The translations under genes and the position numbers were made by a program. Of a stretch of DNA of 64,000 nt, positions 12,303 to 23,421 are shown piece after piece. Within the stretch, counting starts at the first letter, position 1, and every line of letters begins with the position of its first letter. The DNA lies in contig JASANE010026683.1 in NCBI GenBank assembly GCA_030248225.1, positions 1 through 64,000 on the forward strand, read 5' to 3'. A model generated the notes under the pieces. That model was not told the origin of the DNA. It worked only from the letters and a program-made list of their open reading frames with translations, and made no database searches. This stretch comes from Trileptium ribeirensis (Eukaryota; Nematoda; Enoplea; Enoplida; Thoracostomopsidae).

Positions 12303-12350
12303 CTCGAGATCAAGGCAAACATAATTTCCGCCGGAATAGAAAAAACTCAC

Positions 12351-12468
12351 AATTTAGAGTCACGACTTCGGGTAAACTCGCAATTTGAGTCCACGTATCG
12401 GTCGTCGGATCGTACTTTTCGCACGTTTTGAGCTCCCGATGCCCGTCACTGCCGCCAACCGCGTATAT
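12351..12468 (-). CDS. IVNS1ABP: IVNS1ABP-like exon 12 (kelch blade 2)
   Basis: Acceptor tatctag|ATATAC, donor CTAAATT|gtgagt; 39 codons + 1. It encodes [20 protein letters not shown], then [16 protein letters not shown], a complete kelch motif (GG, Y, W). The equivalent NS1-BP blade reads [21 protein letters not shown], a close match that includes the S.GH. It lies just downstream, in gene direction, of a 483-bp intron with a MITE fragment. Confidence 0.95.
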
Positions 12469-12694
12469 CTAGAAAACAAACGGTAGAAAAATTATACACA
12501 TCCGAAAACCGTATTAAATTTATTATGTAATTTTAAATGCGATACACATTTTACATTTAAAACACACATAAATATATGGCTAAAACACTCTGCAAAGGCA
12601 CGTACCTGCACGTCGGTAAATAACTTTCAAAACCGATAATACAAAACCGAAAGACACGAAAACAATGTAAAGATTACATTGAAAACAAGAAGTC

Positions 12695-12749
12695 AGGATA
12701 GAGCGAGTATCGAGCGAGCCGCGGTCATTTCTAGCAGGTACTAACTATG
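12695..12749. mobile_element. MITE family A fragment
   Basis: GAGCGAGTATCGAGCGAGCC then GCGGTCATTTCTAGCAGGTACT: the CGAGCGAG and GTCATTTCT words of family A with a decayed TACT end, in intron 11. Confidence 0.45.
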
Positions 12750-12951
12750 TTCAGCTATGATTGTGACGTTTCAACTTCTCCTTAGCGTGGAATTCACAAA
12801 AACGTACTGCTTCAACGCTGAGCGACTACTAAACTAACTATACCCTGTTACTAAATATTGCAACAACGAGCTGTATGAACAAAACGGCTCCAAGCAAAAT
12901 ACGTTTATCACTCGATTTGGGCACACCAGCAGAACTTGTACTGGCGCTCAC

Positions 12952-13079
12952 CTGTCCTTGACACGTAGCTGCACCAAATCGCGCGCGGCGCGTAGGTAGC
13001 GGACCTGCTTGATTCCATCGATTCGTTTTGACATCGTATACTTCGACGCTTTGTAAACAGTTGAACTGATCATAACCTC
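12952..13079 (-). CDS. IVNS1ABP: IVNS1ABP-like exon 11 (kelch blade 1)
   Basis: Acceptor ctgtttag|GAGGTT, donor GGACAG|gtgagc; 2 + 42 codons. It encodes GGYDQFNCLQSVEVYDVKTN, then RWNQAGPLPTRRARFGAATC. All kelch landmarks are present: double Gly, Tyr after six residues of the next strand, Trp, and the conserved Arg. The RRARF signature matches PRARF in NS1-BP and is uncommon among other KLHL propellers. It ends in phase 0. Confidence 0.95.
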
Positions 13080-13395
13080 CTAAACAGTGTTATTACGAGC
13101 AGATTTCATCATAAGAATAGCGCAAAAAGATCACACCGTCGGAATTTACACAGACCGTTGGGTTTCTTCAATTTTGGGGCCAGATATTCAACCTGAAGCC
13201 TGTTATATTGTGATCAATACTTCTATATTCTCCTCGTTAACGGTTTGAACCTGCACAGTCTCGACTTTTGCATAAATCCATCGTTTATCAATTCACATCT
13301 GGAGTATAAACGACATAGCAAGGATTTCTACCACCTTTTCTTAGTGCCACAATGATTTTATGTTAGGAGTATCACTTATTTGCTTGGAACAAAAC
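13080..13395. other. Intron 10, right of exon 11
   Basis: AT-rich intron DNA next to exon 11. No coding or structural feature is seen before the SINE-like head at 13400. Confidence 0.5.
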
Positions 13396-13399
13396 GACT

Positions 13400-13500
13400 C
13401 TAATTTAAAAACTCAGGTGCCGGCGGGAGCTGAACACACACTTTTTGGACTGGTACTGCGGGACAGTGCGTTATAGCACTCGACCACACACGGAAAGCTA
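13400..13500 (-). mobile_element. tRNA-derived SINE head
   Basis: On the minus strand TGGTCGAGTGCTATAACGC matches an A box and GTTCAGCTCCCGCCGG matches a B box (GWTCRANNC), spaced as in a tRNA Ser/Leu-like gene. The acceptor and anticodon arms do not fold into a proper tRNA, so a SINE promoter region is the better call. Confidence 0.5.
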
Positions 13501-14717
13501 GCTACCCGACTTTCGTGGTAAGGGCTGCAAGTGCAAACCCGTTACAAAACCACTTTTGGAAAGACGATCTGGATCATCAGTTATATCCTAGTCCATGCGT
13601 GCTTCTAGTTCGTTTAATCACTAAAAATTATAGCAGTTTAACTTAGTTTACCCAAAGGTTATGCAGCAGCATATACTATTACCTAGGGTAAACCCAATGG
13701 TAACAAGAGAGTTAGTTTTTTGGTAGGATTTCTGATGCTACGCTCAAATTTCGCAAGAAGGTTTTGACTACTAGACGTCCTCTTATAGTTTACAGGTATT
13801 GACTAAACAAAAGGTTCTTTACAGGTATTGGCTACCCTCAAGGTTAGCAGGAGGTTTGAATCCCCAAACAAATCCTACGATAGTCGACACCCCAAAGAAC
13901 TCCAAGTGTTGTCGACACCTCGCCAAATGGGTCATTAAAACTTCAGAGAATCTTGTAGCTACCCCTGTAATTCTTGGGAGCAAGCCCACAAGTGAATACG
14001 TAACCGAATAAGATAAAATGCATGAGTATCACCGGGTGTCTAACTCTTGTACAAACTTTTTTATAACGAAACTTTGGTATTACTAACCACCACTTTAGTG
14101 CACACGGTTTACAACATGTGCCAGAACATCCAGAGAAGTAGTTGGCCAATGGTCTCTACATTACCACCTGGCACATAGTCTCTACATTCATCTCCACCCG
14201 TCCGATCCAATACGCATTGGTCAAAAGATAATATAATGAGATAACATATGTGGGTAACAAAGCGAAATTATGGTAGCCCAGAGGTGATTTAACAACAGCA
14301 GTTGCTACGACTAGTAATACCATAACTGCCGAAAATGAGTATACACAGCAACAAAAGCAAAAAATTTAAACTCTCCTTACTTGATATTTCTCACAGAGAC
14401 TGAACAAGGCCCCACATGAAAATCACAGCCACATATTGTCGGCATGTGGACATGCCAGGACCTACCGACAGAGGTCTAATTTGGCAACCGTCCAAGATTC
14501 CTTGGACAACTCAGCCGGACGAAACAAAAGGCAGTCACTGCAATCAAAGCTTTCCAAAACTAAGTTTTCGCAAATTATGTCAGCGTTCGATATTACAAGC
14601 GTGATATACCTGAATCATCAATTTTATGGTACGACAGCGTTGTTCATGTTTGCAAGCAACGGCGATGCTCGTGACTACAATGATTGTCAGTGAACCAACG
14701 TTGCGACGAAAGCTTAC
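13501..14717. other. Rest of intron 10, no gene seen
   Basis: No exon-like segment with compatible phase is visible. Several short plus-strand open frames have no similarity that I recognise. Confidence 0.5.
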
Positions 14718-15176
14718 CTGCGACAAACAATTTCCCGTCGATAAACTCCGCTAATCCGCAACATCGCGGCACAGCCATCAAAGCAATCGGCTCGATTACA
14801 GTTCCGTTTTTCAAAAGCAGTGGAGCACCGGCCCCTATACCACCGGGAGGACCACTGATCGAACTGCGAGTCGACAACGATCCGTGCCCTCCTAAACCAC
14901 GGTTCTCAACGCCACATGGCGACATCGAATGTCGTACGAGTCGGTCATTGCCGCTCGCTTGTCGCGCTTCCGGATCGGGAGGCGCCACGAGCATTTGGTC
15001 ATGCCGTGACGGCCAATTATAGCCCTTTCCTTGATTGCACTCTACGACAGCCAAATTTTGAAAGAATGATGAAATGAGACCAGATGATCTGCCGCCATCT
15101 TGTCCACCACATGTCTGCCGAGTATTTTGAATACTTGATGACGGTGGCATTGTATTTGACATAATACTTTCTTGAT
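14718..15176 (-). CDS. IVNS1ABP: IVNS1ABP-like exon 10 (linker and first kelch strand)
   Basis: Acceptor tttttag|ATCAAG, donor CGCAG|gtaagc; 2 + 152 codons + 1, the largest kelch-side exon. The first part includes LISSFFQNLAVVECNQG, comparable to the pre-kelch TYLCLAVLDG strand. It is followed by about 80 residues rich in Pro/Gly/Ser. The last 30 residues, ending CCGLAEFIDGKLFVAG, are the first kelch strand, and the split Gly codon makes the diagnostic GGYD with exon 11. NS1-BP has the same arrangement (GLGTAEMNGKLIAAGGYN). Confidence 0.9.
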
Positions 15177-15551
15177 CTAAAAAGTAAAAAATATTACTGA
15201 AATCTTTATTTTGAAGAAGTCGCCAACAAAAAAAAAGTTGACACCAAAACTATTAATACAATTCTGAATCTTGCAAAATAATGCCATTTATTAAAAGTAA
15301 GTAGTTTAGGAAAAAATGTTACTTAACTATCGCTGTTGCTAACGCAAAACGGATAACTTTTGAGTAATTTTGGTTTGAACTGCAAGTCCCATGATTACAA
15401 CACAATCTTGCTTGCGATTCATCATCGTTTAAGAACTATTACAAAATGAAGTTACTTAAACTATTTATATACTAAATCGTTAAAGCCGCTAGAGTATTTT
15501 GCGTCCACGGCTTGCATTCTGGGCATTCGCTAACCAGTGATATCGAAACAC

Positions 15552-15722
15552 AGCTGCAGTAACCGCCAGAAATGACAGACGCGTTCCGAGCGAATAGTGA
15601 ATGAAATAGCGAATAGCCTCGAGAGAATGCTCGCTCGAGATTTCGAAACTATTTAAATTAGTAATAAATTTATTCTATTTTTAGAACAAATATATTTCGA
15701 GCGAGTTTCAAGTCATTTTTGA
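15552..15722. mobile_element. MITE family A copy
   Basis: Left end GCAGTAACCGCCAGAAATGAC, inner GCTCGCTCGAGA, right inner TTCGAGCGAG followed by AAGTCATTTTT. The AT-rich core contains TTTATTCTATTTTTAGAAC, also seen in the copies at 306 and 30957, which ties the three together. Confidence 0.5.
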
Positions 15723-16390
15723 GGAGTTCTTTCCCACGGAAAAACAAAAACAAACAATGGATCCTAGTATATTCGACCGTTTCTCTAACGATTTCAAAAA
15801 GAGCAAAAAGTGAAAAATATCCTTTCTTCCACTCCTAAAAGATGTTACTCCTTCAATCGATACGCAAGTTGGTCCATTTCTTATTCTGCTATAGCAACAT
15901 TACGTCGACCTTCTAGCGCGGTGCATCATCATAATTAGGCCCAAGGATGCATATAACTGCAAAGTTAAATCGAACATAGCCGATCAATATTTAAAGGCGG
16001 GAAGGGGGACGGGGCGTAAACGACCATTTGTCTGAAATAACTGCTAATACATGTTGGCAACAATTCAAAACAATATATTGCCACTCCATCAAATCCTCTA
16101 GTTTAAAAATATAGGTCTCAAATCATAATTGAAGAAGTCAAACTCAAAGTTGCCATTCACGATTGCGACGTCAATATCGCATGTTATACTTAGTATATTA
16201 CAGCCCAGCTTCTTGTTCTCTTAGCTTAAACGTGGATTATTAGATACTAGGCGCCCGATGGTCTGCTTTTAACACTCCAGCAGCGCAGAATTTTCCAATG
16301 CCTAGCGAATAGTAAGCAAGATATGGTAGAAATGGGAAAAAGACGGTAACACTATTCAGTCTCAGTAACGGATATGAGGCTGACGGAATT
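15723..16390. other. Intron 9 segment, no gene seen
   Basis: AT-rich intron DNA without recognisable coding or repeat structure. Confidence 0.5.
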
Positions 16391-16396
16391 GTGTAC

Positions 16397-16466
16397 AGCA
16401 CACGCCATAAATGACATGTTGCTTGCTCAAAAGGCAGCAGTCATTTCTGGCGCGTTCTATATATAC
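16397..16466. mobile_element. Short MITE family A copy
   Basis: ACAGCACACGCCATAAATGAC facing GTCATTTCTGGCGCGTTCTA: an inverted pair with only about 25 bp between. It is close to a minimal palindromic copy of family A. Confidence 0.55.
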
Positions 16467-16518
16467 AGTCGTGGACAAAAGTAAGTGCTGAAAAGATGGA
16501 CCCTGCGGCGTCGGCCCC

Positions 16519-16715
16519 GTTCAGACGAAATTGAGCCTGCCCTCGTTCCGATAAAACTGTGTCCATCCCAGTTCAGACCAAATTGCGCCTGCCCTCGCTC
16601 ATATAAAATTGTGTTCGTCTCAGTTCAGACGAAAGTGTTTCTGTCCCGTACAGACAAAATCCCAGTTCAGACAAATTCCATCCGCGCGCGTCCAGACGCA
16701 AATTCGTCTGTGTGT
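16519..16715. repeat. Tandem repeat of about 52 bp
   Basis: GTTCAGAC recurs at 16519, 16571 and 16624. The unit contains CTGCCCTCG, GATAAAA and TGTGTC.TCCCA. Shorter, decayed units follow to about 16715. A Tc1-like end (TACAGTCGTGGACAAAAGTA) begins at 16466, immediately to the left. Confidence 0.65.
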
Positions 16716-16719
16716 GCCT

Positions 16720-17310
16720 GTGCTTATTTTTTTGTCGTTGACTTTATATGATATTGACTGACCACAAGGTGAAAAAATCTAATAGCAATGAGCACAAAAC
16801 ACAAAATCCTAACTTCAACAAGTTATAAGTACTTTTTTAATAATTTTCAGTTCTAGCGGGTCATTTCAGGACTGTTTATATAATTATAAGGAGGAAACTA
16901 CAAGGTATAAGGCAATCAAGCAAAGCACCCCACCGCCACAAGCCAGTCACCACAATAATGAATATCCAGAACTTCTGAACTTACTTTGGAACTGTTGGCG
17001 TTGTTCGAGAGCAATTTGGCCGTTGATGTGAACGCTGATTGCAGTTAGTTGGCGATAGGTTACAGCCAAACAAGTATAGTAAACTTCTACAATAAAACAA
17101 AAACACCATTGCAAATTATATCAGAAATAAAAAGTGTAAATAAATAAAAGTTTTTATTGTTCTAACAAAACAAACACTTTAAGATGGATTATCGGGCACC
17201 AGTCTGTGATGACATAATAAAATAATTATTTCGCACTACACCGACACATTTTTCTTTCTAAGAAAACAAAAAATTAAGTAATTAAAAGTCAATGATATAT
17301 ATTTGTCATT
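16720..17310. other. Intron 9 segment, no gene seen
   Basis: AT-rich; a GGGTCATTTCA word at about 16860 matches the terminal sequence of the element at 27415, but no partner end is visible nearby. Confidence 0.4.
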
Positions 17311-17313
17311 TAG

Positions 17314-17453
17314 GCCTAGAAGTAGGAGTTTAAAGACAAAAGGATTTGAAAAGCAGCCACTGAAAAGTTTGGTATGGGTGGGACTCGAACCCATGACCTC
17401 CCGCTCTTAGATCCGCAAGCAGGCGCTCTAACCACCTAAGCTATCCCTGCCAG
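17314..17453 (-). mobile_element. tRNA-derived SINE
   Basis: Minus-strand head (about 17453-17374) has A box TAGCTTAGGTGG and B box GGTTCGAGTCC. Acceptor-stem pairs are broken and the anticodon loop is about 14 nt, so it is not a working tRNA. The tail segment (17314-17373, TAGGAGTTT.AAGACAAA.GGATTTG on the plus strand) is repeated at 19446-19490, supporting a mobile unit. Confidence 0.6.
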
Positions 17454-17529
17454 ACTTTGTAGCAGTTAATCCGCTATATTCGACATCCCCATCTTTTACA
17501 AAGGCCTACCACTGGCCTTATTTATATAT

Positions 17530-19242
17530 AGGGTGTTTCAAAAGTAACGCTCCATCTTCAAATTGTTGCTGACACAAACATAATATACTTACAACTCTCC
17601 TACTTTCAGAAATTAATTTGGCTGATTGAATAACTGCAGTAAAACTGTATTCAGTTAAAAAATAGCCGTGAAGTTGTGCGACAATAGACCCGGCATTCGT
17701 CTTCGCAACCCCATATCACTGTGAAGCATTGACGCACCTACGACTTTTGCGTGCGCACCCAATGAGCTCTCGATAGCATACGTCGATATGCTATATGTGG
17801 ATCATGTCTTAAAACCCCAAGTGAAACTTTTCAGCTGCGCAAGACGTCAGAACAAATTTTCGAATTTTGGGTCGAAGAACCACGACGGTGCCATACCCCC
17901 GTACCTATCCATAACTTCAGAACCGGAGCCTTAATTGAAAAACAAAAAAATCGCGGCGGCGTTTATAATTTTAATAAGAAATAAAGCCAACAAGAGAAAA
18001 AACACAAAAGTTACGATAAAAACCTTGCTTCCGTAAAGGGTACTAAAATGAGGTAAAAACCTTCATTTTGTACTCTGACCCCAAAAGTTGGGGCGCAATA
18101 CCCCGTACCCATGGAACCATATGTCACACTGGAAACCCAGCACCGTTAGTAAGTTTCTCAGGCCCGAAAACCCCAAAGTGAAACTTTTCAGCCGCCCAGG
18201 ACGTAACAGTAAAATTAGAAATTACGCCATACGCCGTACTACCCATATACGCATGGATGGCAGAAAAAAATCATCACCAACAATGAGTTTCCAATGACCT
18301 AACACCCCAAGTGAAAGTTTTCAGATGCCCAGGACGTCACAACAAATTTTAGAATATTAGGTCGATGAACCATGAGGGTGCTATCCTCAAACCCCAAACT
18401 CCAGAACCGGAGCCTTAATCGAAAAAGAAAAAATGCGCATCTGCATTTATCATTTTACTATGAAATAAAACCAACCAGAGAAAAAATTGGAAAGTCAGGA
18501 TAAAAATAACTTTGCTTGCGTGAAGGGTACTGAAATTGGTAAAACCTTCATTTTGACCTCTGGCCCCAACCATGAGGGCGCCATACCCCCGTACCCATAG
18601 AACCATATGTTACACTGCAAACCCAGCACCGGTAAGGAGTTTCCCATGTCCGAAAACCCCCAAGCGAAACTTTTCAGCCGCCCAGGACGTCAGAAAAAAA
18701 TTTCTAATTTTGGGTCGAGGAACCATGGGGTCGCCATACCCCCGTATCTCAAACCCCATAACTCCAGAATCGAAAATCGAATCCAGCCTTAATCGAAAAA
18801 GAAAAATGCGCATCTGCATTTATCATTTTACTATGAAATAAAACCAACCAGAGAAAAAATTCGAAAGTTAGGATAAAAATAACCTTGCTTACGTGAGGGG
18901 TATTAAATTGAGGCAAAAACCCCACTTTTTGACGCCTGACTCCGGAACCAGACCCCGAATCAAAAAAACGCTCGAGGATGTACGCAGTAAATCGATTATG
19001 CCGGTTCCAATGAGCCCAAGACCATGAAAATCGGTGAAGGCGTTCCCGAGTTATGGCTGCTCACACACACAGACGGAATTTAAAAGCTTTCATCCCTGCA
19101 ACACACTATCTCCACTACGTTCTCATTAGATCGTTACACTACGTTCTCATCGTATAATATATTAGAGACCGCTTTTAGATATGGTTATTATATGGCGTGC
19201 TGGGTCACTTTAGTGCAGGGGCGTTACTATGGAGCACCCTGT
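17530..19242. mobile_element. TIR element (Tc1/mariner-like) with internal tandem repeats
   Basis: Left end TATATAGGGTGTTTCAAAAG then TAACGCTCC; right end is the inverted equivalent, TATACAGGGTGCTCCATAG then TAACGCCCC when read inward. Terminal AGGGTG and TA at both edges fit a mariner-type element. Inside there is no transposase, but a tandem array at 17811-18960. About 1.7 kb. Confidence 0.7.
17811..18960. repeat. Tandem array, about 355-bp unit, four starts
   Basis: CCCCAAGTGAAACTTTTCAG recurs with small changes at about 17816, 18172, 18304 and 18653. Units carry further shared words: CCAGGACGTCA, CCATACCCCCGTACC, GAACCATATGT.ACACTG. The second unit is truncated to about 130 bp, while the first, third and fourth are near full length. 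CCATACCCCCGTA also occurs twice within one long unit, hinting at a half-unit substructure. Confidence 0.85.
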
Positions 19243-19259
19243 ATAACCATCTATTAATT

Positions 19260-20923
19260 TCGTATATAATAATTATGTAATATACTTTTTATTAATTAAT
19301 CGTATTAGCGATTAGCATCACTTAAGCTGTTAGCCGTTAGGCCAGAGGTATGGGATGAGATGCGCAGGTATAATTCTGGGGGCTTGGCAAGGCAGTATTA
19401 GAATCGACCGTCCCGTGCGACCTTCATGTTACATAATTTTCATATAGGCCGAGCGGTAGGAGTTTGAAGACAAAGGGATTTGCACAATGATGTTAGAACG
19501 TGTTGGATGAAGCGAGCATTTCGGAATGACCCCTATTTCTGGTGGGCATCATGCGCAGACCCACAGATTTAAGGGGTAGCTCGGATCCCCAACTTTTTTG
19601 GGGGGTCGATTGGAAAGCAGCTGCGGTCCAACTGACCCAACCCTCCAATTCCAAAACTGGGGTCTGACATCCCCTAAAACTGGGGGCCGGGCGAGGGGAG
19701 GGCGAGTTACCCCCATAAAACTGGGGTGGGGGTCGATACATCATGACATTCCCTGGAAATAGAAGGTCAGGTCGAAAATGCCCATGTCATCCAACACGGG
19801 CTAACATTAGAATGCAGGGAAGTGTCAGACTCTTCCCTAATGCACTCTTGGTTTTACTAAGACTTGAGGGTAGCTTCTTGAAAAGAGTGTATTTCGCGCC
19901 ATTAAAGTGTATACCCTCGCGCATGACGGGATCCACTTCGACCCCACCCGCCCAAGCTTTTAGGGTTTACTTCCACCACCCCCTCCAGCGTAGGGGGCCG
20001 TTATACCAAGGATTGCTACATTGTTTAGGCTGTCAAATGTCCGTATTTCCCCTTTTCACGCGCTTGTTTGTTCAAATTTCCCGTTTTTGCCACATAATTT
20101 TTAATGTTCACCATGTAAAATGACCCAGAACACAGACCTCACTACCTCTTTCGGTACAGCAAATTGCAGATATGCCAGAATTATATTTTAGTGGAAAAAA
20201 TTTGCAGCAAAGTTGTAGTATTCAATGAAATGATTTTTGCATTAAAGGTTCGTTTTTGATTTTTTAACAAAACTTATTTCCATTGTTAGATGCTAAATTT
20301 CCCATGTTCTGAGCGATTTCTCTTTTTGCGTCTCCCTATCAATTTCCCGTGTGTGGATAGCTGGATATACACCAAAACTGGTGGAATCTAGACAAAGTTT
20401 TATTTTTCAACGACCCTTCAAACGGTGGTCGGAACAAATTTTTGTCCATGATACCATGATCCTCCAAAGTCGGAGCGGGGAATCTCCCAACAATGAGGGG
20501 CTCGGATTAAGGTCCATATAGATCGCGTCATGCTCGGCGAGTTTGCGTGGGTATTTCGAAATCTGCCATACCCTTGTTAAGAAATCATGAATTCTTTGTA
20601 ATACTACATAATAAATTTCCTTATTAAACAAGAATTATTTTTGCCTTTTCCGGTTTACTCACGAAATTAGCGCAGCGCTTCGGTTGTACAAATAATGCAA
20701 AGGAATAGACTGTTTTCAAAAACAATTCATTTGAAAACAATTAATTCTCTACAAGACAAACGATAGAGACACTTGAAAACCATCAAAATACATCGATCGG
20801 CGGTTATCGGGTCACACAAAAAATATGGTTGGCTTAGTAGTTGAAGGGCGGGGGAGGTGGGATGTTCGGCACTATTAGCCAAATGTCGCATCCCCTTTAA
20901 ACGTCCTAAATTATTATTTTCAC
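19260..20923. other. Intron 9 segment, no gene seen
   Basis: Contains the SINE-tail copy at 19446-19490 and a GC-rich, C/G-run-rich stretch at 19560-20000 with AACTGGGG words (19640-19730). A 126-codon plus-strand open frame (19743-20123) crosses it without recognisable similarity. Confidence 0.45.
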
Positions 20924-21058
20924 CTGAGATGCGTAGAACGGCAATGGTTTGCCAGTCGATCTCGCCGCAACTCGACGCAATCGATTCGCAGCTAGCCATT
21001 CGCATCATGCGGTCTTGTTGTTGCTGAAGGGGCAAACGCGGAACAGGCGAAGGACAAG
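20924..21058 (-). CDS. IVNS1ABP: IVNS1ABP-like exon 9 (linker)
   Basis: Acceptor ttttttag|CTTGTC, donor TCTCAG|gtgaaa; 2 + 44 codons + 1. It encodes CPSPVPRLPLQQQQDRMMRM, then ASCESIASSC and GEIDWQTIAVLRIS. The segment with a single Trp (DWQTIAV) resembles the HEWKIVA element that precedes the kelch domain in NS1-BP. The rest is linker with a short Gln run. Both splice phases agree with exons 8 and 10. Confidence 0.78.
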
Positions 21059-21213
21059 CTAAAAAACGCGAAATAGAGCAAATTCGAAAACAGTCAAAGA
21101 AAACCACCACAAGGGTAAAATCAGCAGAACAATTATTCAGTCTTGAATTTAGCGACACTAATATTTGACCAGAAAAAAATGACGACACAGCTTAACGTTG
21201 AGAGAAAACTATT

Positions 21214-21567
21214 ACGGTGTGTTCACACGCTCAAACGTTTTGCGGTAATTTTTTAACAGAAAATTGCAATATTTCAAAATTTGAGCTTTTTCAGGTAAAA
21301 CATCTCGTCAATGATTGGCTTGACATATTCCTGAAAAGTTTAAGCAGTGTTCACATGCTCAAACGTTTTGCGGTAATTTTTTAAAGGAAAATTGCAATAT
21401 TTCAAAATTTGAGCCCTAACTTTTTCAGGTAAAACAGTTCGTCAATGATTGGCTAAAGACATATCCATGAAAAGTTTAAGCAGTGTTCACACATGCAAAC
21501 TTACCAAATAAGCAAAAAAGAAGCTTTCAAATTTTGAGCAAAAATGTGATCGTGCGAACACGCCTTT
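21214..21567. mobile_element. Palindromic MITE, family B
   Basis: Left ACGGTGTGTTCACACGCTCAAAC region faces the inverted right end GTGCGAACACGCCTTT. Internally, TGTTCACA.GCTCAAACG plus about 110 bp are duplicated in tandem (starts 21220 and 21348). Same family as 29010 and 62163. It lies in the 704-bp intron 8. Confidence 0.65.
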
Positions 21568-21762
21568 AGAATCTTAAACGTCTAGTAGTTTTATACATGC
21601 GATGATGAGGTATCATTGTCACGAATAGGTAAAAGGATTTAAACCCACCAGAGAAAACTCCATTTGTTTCGGCGCAATAATGCAAGAAAGAGGCAGCAAA
21701 GACTAGCACCAAGAATGCAGCGGTCGGAAGATGCAAAAGAAACAAACAAGACCCAAACTAAC

Positions 21763-21958
21763 CTCTAACATGTCCACTTCCTGGATTTACGGTGGGTGCC
21801 CCAGCTGTCGGTCCGTTAACGTCGTCGCCGCTGCTATTTTCTTTTGCAACTCGCCGCTTGTAGTCTTTGACTCGATCCGAACATCCGATTCCCGACTCGT
21901 TACTTGTATCCGAACAGTCGTGAAGTGTCATGTCATGATTCAAATAAAGCATGAAATT
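21763..21958 (-). CDS. IVNS1ABP: IVNS1ABP-like exon 8 (BACK end and linker)
   Basis: Acceptor cttttcag|AATTTC, donor TTAGAG|gttagt; 65 codons + 1. It opens NFMLYLNHDMTLHDCSD, which aligns with VQTLYYSADHKLLDGNL at the end of the NS1-BP BACK region. It then enters an acidic/Ser/Gly linker (SSGDDVNGPTAGAPTVNPG). The splice to exon 9 completes an Ala codon. The linker between BACK and kelch is known to be long and poorly conserved in this family. Confidence 0.83.
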
Positions 21959-23250
21959 CTGAAAAGCGAAAGCGAATAAAAAATTATACACAATTGCAAA
22001 AAATAACAGAATCGATAGCAAGTAATAAACTAACACCAATAATACCAAATCAATGCTCGTGGCGCGAGGCTGTGTTAAGACTCGATACGTCGCGTTTCGT
22101 ATTAAACAGAGCACGCGCCACTGTTGCTTTTAGTGCTGTAAAAATATTTCCAGAAACAAGCGAAAGGCGATATTTCTGTCGGTACTGTACATGCTTCTGC
22201 CGCAAACTGCACATCACGCTACAATCCATTCGATTAGTTCCGGCCTCGTCTACAGTATGCCCACATACCAACACAACCCAGCCTTGTCTCTAATAGTACA
22301 TCAAATAAACATACACAAACATTGTAAAAAAATAAGAGTCCAACAAGGATGTTTGAACAATAATTTAAACACAATTTCCCGGACGACTCAGTTGAAATAA
22401 ATGTTACATTCGTAGTAACTAATGGCATATCGAGCGATAGTGAGTTTTGTTTTAAGATCATTTTCGGTGTCCTGCTTTGGAAACAGGTGCAGACATACAT
22501 GCTCAATGTCCGAATGCCATTGGGGGATCAGCAGCCTACCTCCTCCAGCGATTGTTGACGCCATCCGAGCATTGGGATGCCCCTCTCTATCAGCATTCAT
22601 GGCGTACGGCCGTGCTTCCGCTGGAATCCTTCAAATATGAGTCTCAATGGGGTAGGTTACGACCGCGACGAGGAGCAGGAAGCATCAAAACTGATATCGC
22701 AGGTGAAAAATAGTTTCTTCAAAAACAGCCTTTACCGGCGAAAATCTTGAAATCTTCTTGGAGTGCATTTTTCGTTGTTAGTCTGAAGTCTCAGTTCCGG
22801 CAGTTGTATATAGTATCGGTGTCGCGGTTTGAATCAAGGTGCCGATAGAATCGGCCAAGTAAGGGTCGCCCCCCTTCCTTCTGCTTAGTCATGGAGCTAA
22901 GCTACGCATTTATGAAAGCCTCGTGAGAGAAACAATCTGCGGTAGCCGTATAACAGCAAACATATCACTTGCAATAAAGTACGCTTGAACGCTACGTGCG
23001 ATACAGCCGTTCCGTACATCGTTATATTTATTAACGAACTGTACATCCATCAAATTAATAACCAAAACCGTCAGGCTTAGAATTCGGATCTGCGGCTTTT
23101 TTCATCCGCTCCGGATAAACTTTATTGTACCTGCGAAAAATATCAATTGGAAGAAGTCATCAAAGCTATAATAATAAGTCCCCCACTCGTCCATTATTCA
23201 TTCTTGAAGCAAATCTCCCGTCTCCTGCTAGCCCCTCAACAAAACTTTAC
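21959..23250. other. Intron 7, no gene seen
   Basis: A 1.3-kb intron with several overlapping open frames on both strands (22050-22710). None has phase-compatible splice sites, because exon 7 joins exon 8 directly in a continuous BACK reading. I leave these frames unannotated. Confidence 0.5.
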
Positions 23251-23421
23251 CTTGTCATTCAGTTCCTCGATTCGAAATTTTCCTTTATCACGACGCTCCG
23301 ACACGTATGACTCCAAATATGTGAGCACCATCGCTGACATTTTGTACTCGTTAATCGCCATTTCGCACCACAATTTGCCAACCATCGACTGTTCGTCGTC
23401 TTCGCTGAGCACAATTTCAAT
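23251..23421 (-). CDS. IVNS1ABP: IVNS1ABP-like exon 7 (BACK domain)
   Basis: Acceptor ttgaag|ATTGAA at 23422-23423, donor GACAAG|gtaaag; 57 whole codons. It begins IEIVLSEDDEQ, continuing SLPLVQ of exon 6, and contains MVGKLWCEMAINEYK, then a helix ending FRIEELNDK. This is the second half of BACK, matching the LEVMLEDN...GKLYTKVINWV...LEELMEE layout of NS1-BP. The acceptor has a poor pyrimidine tract (taataataattgaag), so the exact first codon could shift, but the frame is fixed by both neighbours. Confidence 0.86.

Noticed and set aside
17374..17453. Functional tRNA gene on the minus strand
   Set aside because: A and B boxes are good, but the acceptor stem has mismatches and the anticodon loop is about twice the normal size. 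Better explained as a SINE head.
22388..22713. Extra exon between exons 7 and 8
   Set aside because: The direct join gives IEELNDK-NFMLYLNHD, which aligns with the family. Adding this segment would break phase and similarity.
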